A DNA stretch of 64,000 nt, from NCBI RefSeq assembly GCF_001690275.1, contig NZ_LZGW01000038.1, forward strand, positions 1 through 64,000, in the 5' to 3' direction. The stretch is from Gilliamella sp. WF3-4. GTDB taxonomy: Bacteria; Pseudomonadota; Gammaproteobacteria; Enterobacterales; Orbaceae. A model generated the notes under the pieces. The model searched no databases. It was not told the origin of the DNA and worked only from the letters and a program-made list of their open reading frames with translations. The first letter of the stretch is position 1; every line of letters starts with the position of its first letter. The position numbers and the translations under genes are program-made. This document shows, piece by piece, positions 1 to 8,280 of this stretch.

Positions 1-2
1 TA

Positions 3-1253
3 GTTAATAATATCATTTATATTAATAATAACCAGTATAATGTCAGCGTACATCGAACATCTGATTTATCCCAATTGCTCACAAAAAATCTAATTGAAAA
101 TCCAATTATCAACGAATTTATTTTACCGAATGGTGATGTAAATTATTTACAATTCGATGATGTTTTAGATGTTGATTTAGCTAAATTATTATTGCCAAAG
201 CATAGATTGATTTTTGGAAATGATCAGTTATTATTTATCAATGAATCTTTTGTTGCATCTTTTTTAAAACCCCAAAACAAGTATTCATTTCAAAAATTAA
301 GTAATAAATTTCCCTCATTAGATTTACCAATTAATTCTAAAAGATCAGCGAAATTCATTCAGGATGAGAATTATTATAATTATCCTCAAAATATATCAAG
401 AAGTTTTGCATACTATTTAAACTTATTCGATAACGATAGTTTATATGAACAGTTAAATAATTATTTAATTGATTTAAATGGAATAAAGCTACCTCAAATT
501 AATAATGTGATAAATCCAATTTTAATAACTGGCACACAAGAAAATGAAGAGCAAATAATTTATCTTTACCTTTTATCAGAACAATATGATTTTTTAGATA
601 AGATAATATTAAAAAATTATTATGGCGCAACAAGAGATGAGGCAACAAATATGTATCCAGCCGGTTTTGGGGGTTACAATATAGACAAAAACTATTCCAT
701 TGAACGCCAACAACGCTTTGAAGATGAAACAATAGAAATACAACATTTTCAAATTACAAAAGAAGGAAAGTTTCAAGAAATACCGGTTACGTCTAATTGC
801 TATAGCAAATGGGCTACTAAAGATCCAAATAAACATTCGGCTAGAAGTCTTTTGTTAACAAGTAAGCAAGCTAATAATTATTTACGTTTTGAGGGTGGTC
901 AATTAGAAGAGCTTGATAGTGCGACATTAACTTTAAACGCTAATGAAAAAAAACTTTGTGTTAATTATCAACAAGTTTATCCGGTAAACTTTGGTAAGAC
1001 TAATTCAAAACAATTTTTTGATAATGAGGCATTATATCAACAGCAAGTAGAAAATTTTAAAAAATATCACATTGATATCAGTAACGAATTGGAATATGCC
1101 ACATTTGAAAATATTGATGAACTACCTATAGCTAAATTTTTATTAAATGGCAATCAAGCCATTTATATGAACAATACATTATTTATTGTAGGTAAAGATT
1201 ATTTTGTGGCTTACAGACAACCAAAAAAAGAGGAGTTAGTGTATACGCAATAG
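3..1253 (+). CDS. Hypothetical protein, 5' end outside the window; possible front part of a T6SS effector
   Basis: The reading frame is open from base 3, so the gene runs in from the left; the TTG at 75 has no ribosome binding site and is not a convincing start. The visible 416 codons encode a hydrophilic, Asn/Tyr-rich protein without signal peptide or membrane segment, and I recognise no family. It ends with TAG at 1251-1253, 23 bases before the next gene. After that TAG the same frame reads a short segment ending in Asp-Leu-Pro, which resembles sequence upstream of the degenerate effector copy near 4.88 kb. The two ORFs may therefore be pieces of one ancestral effector gene, but an independent adaptor or chaperone gene is equally possible. 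Confidence 0.6.
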   Translation, partial: VNNIIYINNNQYNVSVHRTSDLSQLLTKNLIENPIINEFILPNGDVNYLQFDDVLDVDLAKLLLPKHRLIFGNDQLLFINESFVASFLKPQNKYSFQKLSNKFPSLDLPINSKRSAKFIQDENYYNYPQNISRSFAYYLNLFDNDSLYEQLNNYLIDLNGIKLPQINNVINPILITGTQENEEQIIYLYLLSEQYDFLDKIILKNYYGATRDEATNMYPAGFGGYNIDKNYSIERQQRFEDETIEIQHFQITKEGKFQEIPVTSNCYSKWATKDPNKHSARSLLLTSKQANNYLRFEGGQLEELDSATLTLNANEKKLCVNYQQVYPVNFGKTNSKQFFDNEALYQQQVENFKKYHIDISNELEYATFENIDELPIAKFLLNGNQAIYMNNTLFIVGKDYFVAYRQPKKEELVYTQ

Positions 1254-1276
1254 CACAAAGGTATTAATGATTTGCC

Positions 1277-2836
1277 ATGAAACGAGCATTAGCAGATGGA
1301 TTACTGGAAAGTGAAAAGACAATCATATTAGTTGAAAAAGAGGCCCAATTAGTTAAAGCTGCTAAACTAGCAGGTTGTTTAAGCCCTGGCGTGGGGATTC
1401 ATTTTACCGATAATACCGAAAACTACTATATTAAAATCAATCCGGTCTATACCTTTAATCTTCCCGCAAGATTTTTTTATACTTCAAACGCGCAGTCAGT
1501 ATTCGGCACGGAGATTGACAAGGTAGTTAATGGTATTAATGGAAAAATACCGGCGAAAAAAGACGCATCGCAATCGTACATCTTAACGGCGAGCGAGAAA
1601 AAGTATTTAATGCTAATGTACCATTCACGTTATCCTGAATTAACCGAGGAAGATATCCCCGATAAAGTTGAGTTAGTTAGTGGCGGAAAAGAACAAGATA
1701 CGAGGCTACCGAGCGTCTATTCTGAGCCTGCGAATAATGAGGATTTTTTTACAATTCGTTTTATGCTTGAAAACAAGCCGTACTGGATAGAATTAGATAA
1801 TGTATTACACCTTCAAGGCGAAGATGGTCAACTCAATTCAAGCGCAAGTTATTGGCATGATTTTCCGTTATCATTAGCGAACATCCCTACAGAGGAAGAC
1901 AAAAATACGGTATTAAGCTCACGCACCCTATCGCTCAATGCATTAGCGCATGACGGCTTGATAGCGATAGATGAAGACAACACAACATGGGTAAAAGTGA
2001 CAGCACTGGATAAGCAAAGCCTAATGATACACGGTTGGGTCAATATAAAAGACAATGCGCAAGCACATATCAAACGGTGTAGCCCATGGCACTGGCCTGG
2101 GTTTGAAACGATAGAAGAAAAAGCCTCGATAGGTGAATTATCTAACAAGATTGGCAAAAATAAAGTGGCGAAATTGGATTTAGAAGATTACACGCCAGCG
2201 ATGCACGCATTACACCAAATTTTGACAGGAACACTGATATATTCAACACAACGAAAAAAAGGTCTACCGCCACCTACTTTTACAGAAAGGGATTTAAAGG
2301 AAGCGCTACGCAGAAGTTGGGCCGCAGAGCTGATAGGGCATTTACTGGTAAAATATGAAAGTGAATGGTATGCCGATGAGGCATTAAGCAAATGGAACGA
2401 AGTTGATGAACTGTTTGAAGAAGAGAGACAACAGAAAAAAGAGATGATTGAAGCAGGCTTAAATGAGCTCGGCATCACCCAACCTTACCTACGTGATTAT
2501 GTCTTCAAGTTGGTGGACGAAGCGTTTAAATATATTCAAACTAATTGGAAAATAGAAAAAGAGCAACGCATTAAACCGTCACTGTGGTGGAAAGAAGTGG
2601 CACAAGCACAAGCTCAAAACCCAACCGCAAACACTGATGCCAATACGCCTAAACTGTCCAATCTATCCGCAGACGGCAAGGCGTGGTTTATTCATCCCGT
2701 GGCAATGGTGGATTATTTTAAAATAATTGAAAAAAAGAAGTGTTGGGCAGAAAGTCCGTTTGCTTTATTATTAGGAAAAGTAGAATCCAATAATGATTAT
2801 TCAGCTTATAACCAAACCAAACCAAACCAAAATTAA
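1277..2836 (+). CDS. T6SS effector-like protein, N-terminal body, cut off by a frameshift before its lysozyme-like domain
   Basis: This 519-residue protein shows no signal peptide. Its N-terminal 60 residues recur in degenerate form at 4.85-5.1 kb, and a middle stretch (around residues 219-254, with Gly-Trp-Val) recurs at 8.1-8.2 kb, so it belongs to a local repeated family. A Glu-rich helical segment spans about residues 370-400. The end reads Gly-Lys-Val-Glu-Ser, resembling the catalytic-Glu start of lysozyme or transglycosylase-like domains, then runs into an AACCA repeat and stops. The rest of that domain lies in another frame at 2857-3282. The ATG at 1277 is preceded only by AAAGG about 15 bases upstream, so translation may be coupled or the gene 5' truncated. 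Assignment to T6SS rests on context and domain style. Confidence 0.6.
   Translation: MKRALADGLLESEKTIILVEKEAQLVKAAKLAGCLSPGVGIHFTDNTENYYIKINPVYTFNLPARFFYTSNAQSVFGTEIDKVVNGINGKIPAKKDASQSYILTASEKKYLMLMYHSRYPELTEEDIPDKVELVSGGKEQDTRLPSVYSEPANNEDFFTIRFMLENKPYWIELDNVLHLQGEDGQLNSSASYWHDFPLSLANIPTEEDKNTVLSSRTLSLNALAHDGLIAIDEDNTTWVKVTALDKQSLMIHGWVNIKDNAQAHIKRCSPWHWPGFETIEEKASIGELSNKIGKNKVAKLDLEDYTPAMHALHQILTGTLIYSTQRKKGLPPPTFTERDLKEALRRSWAAELIGHLLVKYESEWYADEALSKWNEVDELFEEERQQKKEMIEAGLNELGITQPYLRDYVFKLVDEAFKYIQTNWKIEKEQRIKPSLWWKEVAQAQAQNPTANTDANTPKLSNLSADGKAWFIHPVAMVDYFKIIEKKKCWAESPFALLLGKVESNNDYSAYNQTKPNQN
2810..2829 (+). repeat. Tandem pentanucleotide tract, four copies of AACCA, at the effector frameshift
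   Basis: Four perfect AACCA copies lie inside the 3' end of the upstream effector ORF, which stops at 2834-2836. The downstream lysozyme-like frame is open from 2812, so both frames overlap across the tract. Removing one copy (5 bases), or gaining two, joins the two frames without a stop codon into one ORF from 1277 to about 3282. This is the arrangement expected for slipped-strand phase variation; whether it switches in nature cannot be seen from one sequence. Confidence 0.8.
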
Positions 2837-2856
2837 GGGCTTTTTTTAATACTAAC

Positions 2857-3282
2857 TTGACCTCTATGACAATAGAAGAATTAATTGATAAGCAGACAAA
2901 AAGGGAAATATTTGCTGCAGGACGTTTTCAAATAATTCCACAAACTTTAAAAGCTGCTGTAGCTTATTTAAAGTTAGATTTATCACTGAAATATAATAAA
3001 GAAACACAAGATACTTTATTTGAAGAATATTTAATAAAAATTAAAAGAAAAAACATAATAAAATATTTAGAACATAATGGTGATATTGAAGATGCAATTT
3101 ATGATTGGGCTAAAGAGTTTGCATCAGCTGGGGTACGTAAAGGTAAAGCAATAAGTGGAGGACGAGTTGCTGCTTTTGAAGGTTCATCATACTACCAAGG
3201 TGATGGATTAAATTCGGCTCATATACTTCCAGATCAAATGGTTGAAGCATTGAGAGAATCAAAAAACGGAAATTGGAGATAA
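2857..3282 (+). pseudogene. Lysozyme/transglycosylase-like toxin domain, out of frame with the upstream effector
   Basis: The frame (141 residues from TTG 2857; ATG at 2866 is the first ATG) carries Thr-Ile-Glu-Glu-Leu and then Ala-Gly-Arg-Phe-Gln-Ile-Ile-Pro-Gln-Thr-Leu. This is the GRYQ-type substrate-cleft motif of lysozyme and lytic transglycosylase-like domains, which cleave peptidoglycan glycan strands. The catalytic Glu expected about 45 residues earlier is at the end of the preceding ORF in the other frame. No ribosome binding site precedes 2857 or 2866, so this piece is probably not made alone. A candidate immunity gene follows directly. It could be a switched-off phase variant or a decaying effector. 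Confidence 0.65.
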
Positions 3283-3284
3283 AT

Positions 3285-3725
3285 ATGAAAATATTTAAGT
3301 ATTCTATTTTATGTTTTATTCTGTTTTCAACTAGTTATACTTGCATAGCTCAAGAGAAAGAGCATATTAACTTAAATTTTAACGATTTTACTATTAAAAC
3401 TAAAACAAAAATAAAAATAAAAAATGCAAACTTTGCTTATCATTATTTAGTAAAGGTCTATGGATGTGGCGGTGGTGCTATTTGCGGAGAAATTAGCAAC
3501 TTACTATCAAACAAAGTTATTGGTTTACCTAATGCTTATTTAATAGAAGATGAAAATGGAGAAAACGAGTTTTTAATAGAATATCATTTAGATAGTAGCT
3601 TGATTGTTATTTCTGGAATAATAGCAGATCCTGATGAAAATGAAGATAAAAACGGTTACAGAAAAAGATACTATAATTTTATTAATGATCAACTAGTGTT
3701 AATTAGTTCAATAAAAGAGGATTAG
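3285..3725 (+). CDS. Exported small protein, candidate immunity protein to the lysozyme-like effector
   Basis: The ATG at 3285 is preferred because GGAG lies 6 bases upstream; the TTG at 3273 lies before that site. The 146-residue product starts with a basic, hydrophobic signal peptide ending near Cys-Ile-Ala-Gln and then a short mature domain with a Cys-rich Tyr-Gly-Cys-Gly-Gly-Gly motif and acidic C-terminal half. It begins 3 bases after the stop of the lysozyme-like frame. A periplasmic protein next to a peptidoglycan hydrolase toxin fits the usual T6SS immunity arrangement, but no specific immunity family is recognised. Confidence 0.6.
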   Translation: MKIFKYSILCFILFSTSYTCIAQEKEHINLNFNDFTIKTKTKIKIKNANFAYHYLVKVYGCGGGAICGEISNLLSNKVIGLPNAYLIEDENGENEFLIEYHLDSSLIVISGIIADPDENEDKNGYRKRYYNFINDQLVLISSIKED

Positions 3726-3782
3726 CGCAATAGTTTTTGCTTAATCTGACATTTAAGTTATTTTATAACCAAAAAGTAGCCA

Positions 3783-3989
3783 TGCCATTGAAATTAATTC
3801 TAAGCAAACAAAAAATATAGACCATTATTAATTATTGATGATCGCATTATTTATATGTTGCATTTAGAATATTATTCAGGTGAAAACGCTTTAGATTTGA
3901 AAAATCCATTCACCAATAGAGCAAACTTACCATACCAGAAGTGTGCAGGTTTATTAGACCCTCTAATTATTAAAAGAAGGGTACAGTAA
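3783..3989 (+). pseudogene. Short eroded coding remnant, unknown family
   Basis: Between two exported-protein genes, the frame 3804-3989 reads as ordinary protein (Asp-Asp-Arg-Ile-Ile-Tyr, later Cys-Ala-Gly-Leu-Leu-Asp-Pro and Lys-Arg-Arg-Val-Gln before a stop). A likely upstream continuation from ATG 3783 sits in a different frame. The remnant has no credible start or binding site and lies just where an effector C-terminus would be expected ahead of the next immunity candidate. It probably marks a lost effector. The rest of 3726-4027 shows nothing. Confidence 0.35.
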
Positions 3990-4027
3990 CAGCTTTGGGC
4001 TGACCCTGAATAATTAGGAATAAAAGT

Positions 4028-4822
4028 ATGAAAAATATTATATTAAAAATCTTATTATTAATTTTATTATCACAAGTTGTTTATGCATCAGATTTTGATT
4101 CAAATAACAATTATTATAGATTAATCAATGAGAAATTAACTCCTGAAACAGACAAAAACATAAAAAAATCATTAAGTAATTTGATTATAGATAATCAGCA
4201 AAAGATAACATTTTTAGGTTGCGATTTTAAAGAATTAACTGGAAGTGAAGGCGATATAAATAATGAATTAAATAAACATAATTTTTTTAAAAATTATAGT
4301 GATGAATTAAAAGAATATCATCTAACCACTACTAATTTCGCTAAAATTTATACAAATGATAGAGATAGTTTATCAGAAATTTGTAACCGTAATGATTACA
4401 TGAATATTATCCAACTTGATAACAATGAATTAATGGTTACTTATAAAAAACAATTAGTTTTTTACCAACGGTTACCAGAACAAGAAGAGAAAAACCTTAA
4501 TAATTATTATAGTAATACAAAATGTATTGCATTAGAACAAGTTGATATGAGTTATACGGATATTTGCTATTATAACAATATGACTATTTTGGATGTTTAT
4601 AATGCAATGAGTTTTGATCTTGATAAGGTATTTAGAAAGAAAATTAAAGTGGGCGAAAATTTCTCTGTTAACTATGAGGACCGAGATGTGGATATTGATT
4701 ACAAATGGTATGGTAAAAATAAACTAGAAATTACTCAATATTTTCAAGGAGGCATAACAACTTATACTTTTATTTATCAGAACGGTAAAACAAAATTAAT
4801 AACAGTTCTCTCTCCTGATTAA
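4028..4822 (+). CDS. Exported hypothetical protein, candidate orphan T6SS immunity protein
   Basis: The 264-residue product has a clear signal peptide (Lys-rich start, a Leu/Ile run, cleavage likely after Val-Tyr-Ala-Ser) and a hydrophilic mature part rich in Asn, Asp and Tyr with several Cys residues that could form disulfides. AGGA lies about 9 bases before ATG. I recognise no family. It sits between decayed effector pieces (3783-3989 upstream and 4851-5101 downstream), so an immunity protein kept after loss of its partner is the simplest reading, by context only. Confidence 0.5.
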   Translation: MKNIILKILLLILLSQVVYASDFDSNNNYYRLINEKLTPETDKNIKKSLSNLIIDNQQKITFLGCDFKELTGSEGDINNELNKHNFFKNYSDELKEYHLTTTNFAKIYTNDRDSLSEICNRNDYMNIIQLDNNELMVTYKKQLVFYQRLPEQEEKNLNNYYSNTKCIALEQVDMSYTDICYYNNMTILDVYNAMSFDLDKVFRKKIKVGENFSVNYEDRDVDIDYKWYGKNKLEITQYFQGGITTYTFIYQNGKTKLITVLSPD

Positions 4823-4850
4823 TTATAAAAAATAAGAAAGATAAAACTTA

Positions 4851-5101
4851 GCACACATAGAACTCTTTACCTGTGATGATTTACCTGAATTTATCAATAA
4901 TATCTGAGTATTAGCAGATAAATCACCAGAAAGAAAAAAGACAATTTTGTTAGTAGAATGAGACGCAAAACTAATTCAAGCATCTAAACCAACTGGTTTT
5001 TTACCAGCAAGGTCGGGGGGATAAAATTTGTCAGGGATACGAGTCATTATTACGTTAAAGTCAAACCAAAATATACATTGTGGTTATTAGCAAACACTTG
5101 A
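4851..5101 (+). pseudogene. Degenerate copy of the effector N-terminus
   Basis: Translated with frame changes, this stretch reads Asp-Asp-Leu-Pro, then Thr-Ile-Leu-Leu-Val-Glu, Leu-Ile-Gln-Ala-Ser-Lys, Gly-Phe-Leu-Pro and, after a shift, His-Tyr-Tyr-Val-Lys-Val-Lys-Pro-Lys-Tyr-Thr. These match, in order, the first 60 residues of the effector at 1277-2836 (Thr-Ile-Ile-Leu-Val-Glu through Tyr-Tyr-Ile-Lys-Ile-Asn-Pro-Val-Tyr-Thr). TGA and TAA codons interrupt it at several points. It runs directly into the M23-like frame at 5080, so an internal deletion seems to have fused the effector head to a different toxin tail. Confidence 0.65.
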
Positions 5102-5556
5102 TCACGTATGTAATCGTTTTAAAAGTGAAAGGTGATGATTTGCGCGCATCTCGAAACGATTATACGTTGGAGTTTTCAGGAAAAGGAAAAAATGAGTTTA
5201 TACAAGCGAGCGATTTTGATATAAACAGTGATTATTTTTATATTCGATATTGCCATTTACATGAAGATCTAAAAGTATCTGGAATACAAAAAGGTACCAA
5301 AGTTAAAGCTGGTGATCATATCGGTTATACATCCGACACAGGAAATTCGAAAGGGCTTCCTAATACTCATTTACATTTAGAAATTGCTATGAATATTGAT
5401 AATAATATATCTCTAGAGAAAAATGAAAAAGATCCTCAAAAAAGAAAATTAGGCTATAAGATACCCCCTGATTTTTTTGTCAATTTAAATCATATAGATA
5501 TAGACGATCAAACAGAAACGGTAATAAATGGTAAGAAGTATTATATTCAAAAATAA
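5080..5556 (+). pseudogene. M23 (LytM-type) peptidase domain, truncated at the N-terminus
   Basis: The frame has Tyr-Cys-His-Leu, Gly-Thr-Lys-Val-Lys-Ala-Gly-Asp-His-Ile-Gly, Thr-Gly-Asn-Ser and His-Leu-His-Leu-Glu-Ile. That is the second half of an M23 metallopeptidase, including the zinc-binding His-X-His. Such enzymes cut peptide cross-links in peptidoglycan. The first metal motif (His-X3-Asp) is absent, so the domain is incomplete and probably inactive. The GTG at 5080 lacks a ribosome binding site and overlaps the decayed effector head in another frame. Two exported paralogues follow; they are the likely immunity partners of the ancestral intact toxin. Confidence 0.6.
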
Positions 5557-5568
5557 AGGTAGAAATAC

Positions 5569-6591
5569 ATGAACAGAATAAAATATTTATTAATAATAAT
5601 CCTATTGCTACCGCAGTTAGCTCAATCTATCTATCGTGTATATACTGGAAATATAGGTGATAGAAAAGTAGAAATTTATATGTATGCTATCTCTGACGAT
5701 GATTTTCACATTATTTGCGTTGATAATGAAACACACGAAATTACATACTTAGGATTACCTAAAAGAATAGATGATAACTATTATTTTAAAAACTATTCTA
5801 TTAATTTAAAAGATAACATAAATTCGTTGATTATAAAAAACTTTGATTTTAGCGAAAATCAAACAAAATCCCAAAACGATTTTTTAATAGGATCTTTAAA
5901 TGAATTTGGTGATTTTAAGTTGAAAAAAGTTTTTGAATATAATTTAGCATGGCCGTGGGATGACAAAGATAAAGTAAAAGAAAAAGATGCTGAGAGAATA
6001 TTTAATGACACTGAATTTAAAAATGTTGAATTTTTACAAATGAATTCAACCAAAGAATTCTATTTTAAAGTTTTAATATCTAAAGAGAGGAAAGGAGAAA
6101 TTACAATCACAGGAGTTAACGTATATAGTAAAAAGAACGGCAAGTTAGTACAGACAATTAATAATATAAAAGGTTATGGTTTTTTTGCTTTTAATGCGAT
6201 TCAAATAGGCGATTTTGATTTTGATGGTAATGAAAATGATTTTTTACTTGCTGATGGCGAAGCACATGCGGCTAATGTCCCACAAACCTATTACATTTAT
6301 GATGGATTGCAAAATAAATTTATTGATCCTAATTTAGAAGGATATACCATTCGTTTTGATTCAGAAAAAAAAATCGCGACTAGTACTAAAACTTGCGGTA
6401 ATGAATTTATAGATCCAACAAGTATCACCATAAATAAAATGTATTATTTTAATGAAAACACTAAAAAATATAATTATTTAGATCAATATTGTATTGCTTA
6501 TGATAATAAAAAGTTTTTTCAAAAAAAGTGTACTAAAAAAGAAAGACAAGATTGTGAAAAGGCGGTCGTAGAGGTCGGTGATGAGCCATAA
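5569..6591 (+). CDS. Exported protein, paralogue 1 of a candidate immunity pair
   Basis: This 340-residue protein starts with a signal peptide (long Leu/Ile core, cleavage near Ala-Gln-Ser) and has AAGG about 10 bases upstream. The mature part is beta-rich and carries a calcium-site-like repeat (Asp-Phe-Asp-Phe-Asp-Gly-Asn-Glu-Asn-Asp-Phe near residue 218), followed by a Cys-containing tail. It shares order and motifs with the next gene (Thr-Ile-Asn-Asn-Ile-Lys, Phe-Asp-Gly, Phe-Asp-Ser-Glu-Lys-Lys). It lies 12 bases after the M23-like remnant. Periplasmic immunity to a peptidoglycan peptidase is inferred from position; the fold is not proven. Confidence 0.55.
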   Translation: MNRIKYLLIIILLLPQLAQSIYRVYTGNIGDRKVEIYMYAISDDDFHIICVDNETHEITYLGLPKRIDDNYYFKNYSINLKDNINSLIIKNFDFSENQTKSQNDFLIGSLNEFGDFKLKKVFEYNLAWPWDDKDKVKEKDAERIFNDTEFKNVEFLQMNSTKEFYFKVLISKERKGEITITGVNVYSKKNGKLVQTINNIKGYGFFAFNAIQIGDFDFDGNENDFLLADGEAHAANVPQTYYIYDGLQNKFIDPNLEGYTIRFDSEKKIATSTKTCGNEFIDPTSITINKMYYFNENTKKYNYLDQYCIAYDNKKFFQKKCTKKERQDCEKAVVEVGDEP

Positions 6592-6756
6592 TCAAATGAA
6601 TAGAAATTTATTTTTTATAAAGAACAATTCAATCTTGCCTCCTAAATTTATTGCTCATTAGTGGTTAAAATGAAACGCTAATATTAAAATATAGTTAAGC
6701 CCAAAGAAGCACTTTATAGACGAAAAAAGGGAAAATAATCTAAAAGTGAGGTTGGA

Positions 6757-7794
6757 ATGATTTGTATAAAAAGAATGGTTTTTACCATGGTGTTTTTTTC
6801 TAATTTTGTATTTGCAAATTATAGTATTTATGAAGGCACTATAGATAAGTATAAAGTAGAATTCTATTTTGATGCCTTTTATAAGGATGACATTAATATT
6901 ATCTATATAGATAATAAAACCTATGAACCCAAACAACTTAATAGTACTAATAAATATCAAAATGACAAAAGTATAATATTTAACATTCCTGAAACAAACT
7001 TTAGCACATCGAGCATAGATACTATCGTAATAAAAAATATTGATTTTGATGAGGATAGCACCATTATTTTTAATAAAACATTAGAATGTGAGTCAAAATT
7101 ATATGGCACATTTAAATTAAATAAAAAATTTGACTATGATTTTAAAACACATGTTAATGCTGTTGACCATAATTTAAAACTAGAGAAAAATGTGGAATTT
7201 AATAATGTAGAAATTATACAACGAGAATCTACTAAAGATTATTACTTTAAAACTATTATTTCCAAGAAGAAAGGTGAATTTTTACAAGTTGTCGGGATCA
7301 ATATTTACAGGAAAAAGGATGGTAGTTTATTTCAAACAATCAATAATCTGAAAGATTTTGGTTTTCTTTCTTTCACTAGTATAAATACAGATAGAGATGC
7401 TAATTTTGATGGTAAAGATAATGATTTTTACATTTCTAAAACTACAGAAAGCCTTAATGAAAGAAATATCATTGACGCTTATTACTCTTATGATAAGAAA
7501 CAAGATAAATTTGTTTATCTAAACTTAACAGGTCGTTTTATTGCTTTTGATTCTGAAAAAAAGACAGCAGAGAAAGTAAAATATTGCCCTAAAGATTACT
7601 TTAATCATGTCATTTTAACTGATTTATATCAATATACAGATAAAAAAAAATACACTTTATCAAATTCTGAATGTAAGTTTGAAAAGAAATCCGAGGATAA
7701 TAATAAATTGTTATTTACTCGCCAATGCAATAATGAAGAAAGAAAATTTTGTATCAATGCTAGCGAATTATTAATCGATGATTATTTTGATTAA
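6757..7794 (+). CDS. Exported protein, paralogue 2 of a candidate immunity pair
   Basis: The 345-residue product is a diverged duplicate of the preceding exported protein. It has the same opening (Tyr-X-Ile/Val-Tyr-X-Gly after the signal peptide), the same Gln-Thr-Ile-Asn-Asn-Leu-Lys block, an Asn-Phe-Asp-Gly-Lys-Asp-Asn-Asp loop, and a closing Phe-Asp-Ser-Glu-Lys-Lys. A signal peptide ends near Val-Phe-Ala-Asn. GAGG sits about 5 bases before the ATG. The 165-base gap before it holds no gene. Duplicated immunity genes with divergence fit protection against variant toxins, but function is inferred. Confidence 0.5.
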   Translation: MICIKRMVFTMVFFSNFVFANYSIYEGTIDKYKVEFYFDAFYKDDINIIYIDNKTYEPKQLNSTNKYQNDKSIIFNIPETNFSTSSIDTIVIKNIDFDEDSTIIFNKTLECESKLYGTFKLNKKFDYDFKTHVNAVDHNLKLEKNVEFNNVEIIQRESTKDYYFKTIISKKKGEFLQVVGINIYRKKDGSLFQTINNLKDFGFLSFTSINTDRDANFDGKDNDFYISKTTESLNERNIIDAYYSYDKKQDKFVYLNLTGRFIAFDSEKKTAEKVKYCPKDYFNHVILTDLYQYTDKKKYTLSNSECKFEKKSEDNNKLLFTRQCNNEERKFCINASELLIDDYFD

Positions 7795-7890
7795 ATATGG
7801 TTTTATTAATAAATACAATAAAATTATTTATTAGTGATAACTTTTCTTTACTAGCTAACATAGGCTATATATCGATTTGACAATGGAAAT

Positions 7891-8205
7891 ATGGGTGACA
7901 AAGAAATAGAATTTCAGATAGAAGAAGCTATAGGTTACATCATCCATAATGTCAGCCAATCCGAACGTTTTGACAAGCCTAAAAAAATCCCTTTATCTAA
8001 CATGAAGCGAGTGTTAAATAGTGAATTACCACCATTAGCTCATTGGATAATTTACCCAAAGCAACACCGTCTACTTTCCACGCACGGTATTACTTGACAC
8101 ATCGGGGGATGAGAGTTTAATGGCGGTCGATGATGCTAACCCTATTCGGTATGGCGTTATATTCAGGCATTGAATCAACAAGGGGTACTGATACAAGGTT
8201 GGGTA
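7891..8205 (+). pseudogene. Third, degenerate effector fragment cut by an IS element
   Basis: A short frame (7891-8097) is followed, after shifts, by segments reading Leu-Met-Ala-Val-Asp-Asp-Ala-Asn and Gln-Ala-Leu-Asn-Gln-Gln-Gly-Val-Leu-Ile-Gln-Gly-Trp-Val. These parallel Leu-Ile-Ala-Ile-Asp-Glu-Asp-Asn and Thr-Ala-Leu-Asp-Lys-Gln-Ser-Leu-Met-Ile-His-Gly-Trp-Val in the effector at 1277-2836, with the same spacing. The similarity stops where the IS3-type sequence begins. It is the middle of a decayed effector gene, not a separate 68-residue protein. Confidence 0.55.
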
Positions 8206-8280
8206 TGTAACTACCCCCCTAAAATAGTACAGCAAAAAAGTAGAAAATTCTCTATGATAAAAGTAAAAGAGGATTCAATT

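Noticed and set aside
75-77. TTG as the start of the first gene
   Set aside because: The frame is open to the window edge and no ribosome binding site precedes it, so the gene is treated as 5' partial.
499-836. Overlapping antisense ORFs within the first gene
   Set aside because: Low-complexity shadows of the sense frame; no start signals.
1849-2478. Antisense ORFs in the effector gene
   Set aside because: The sense frame is long and has local homologues; the antisense frames have neither.
2812-2836. Programmed -1 ribosomal frameshift joining the two effector frames
   Set aside because: A -1 shift would join them, but there is no X-XXY-YYZ slippery heptamer in the right phase and no clear downstream structure; DNA slippage in the tandem repeat is simpler.
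6658-6960. Antisense ORF over the start of the second exported paralogue
   Set aside because: The sense gene has a signal peptide, binding site and paralogue; the antisense product is a compositional artefact.
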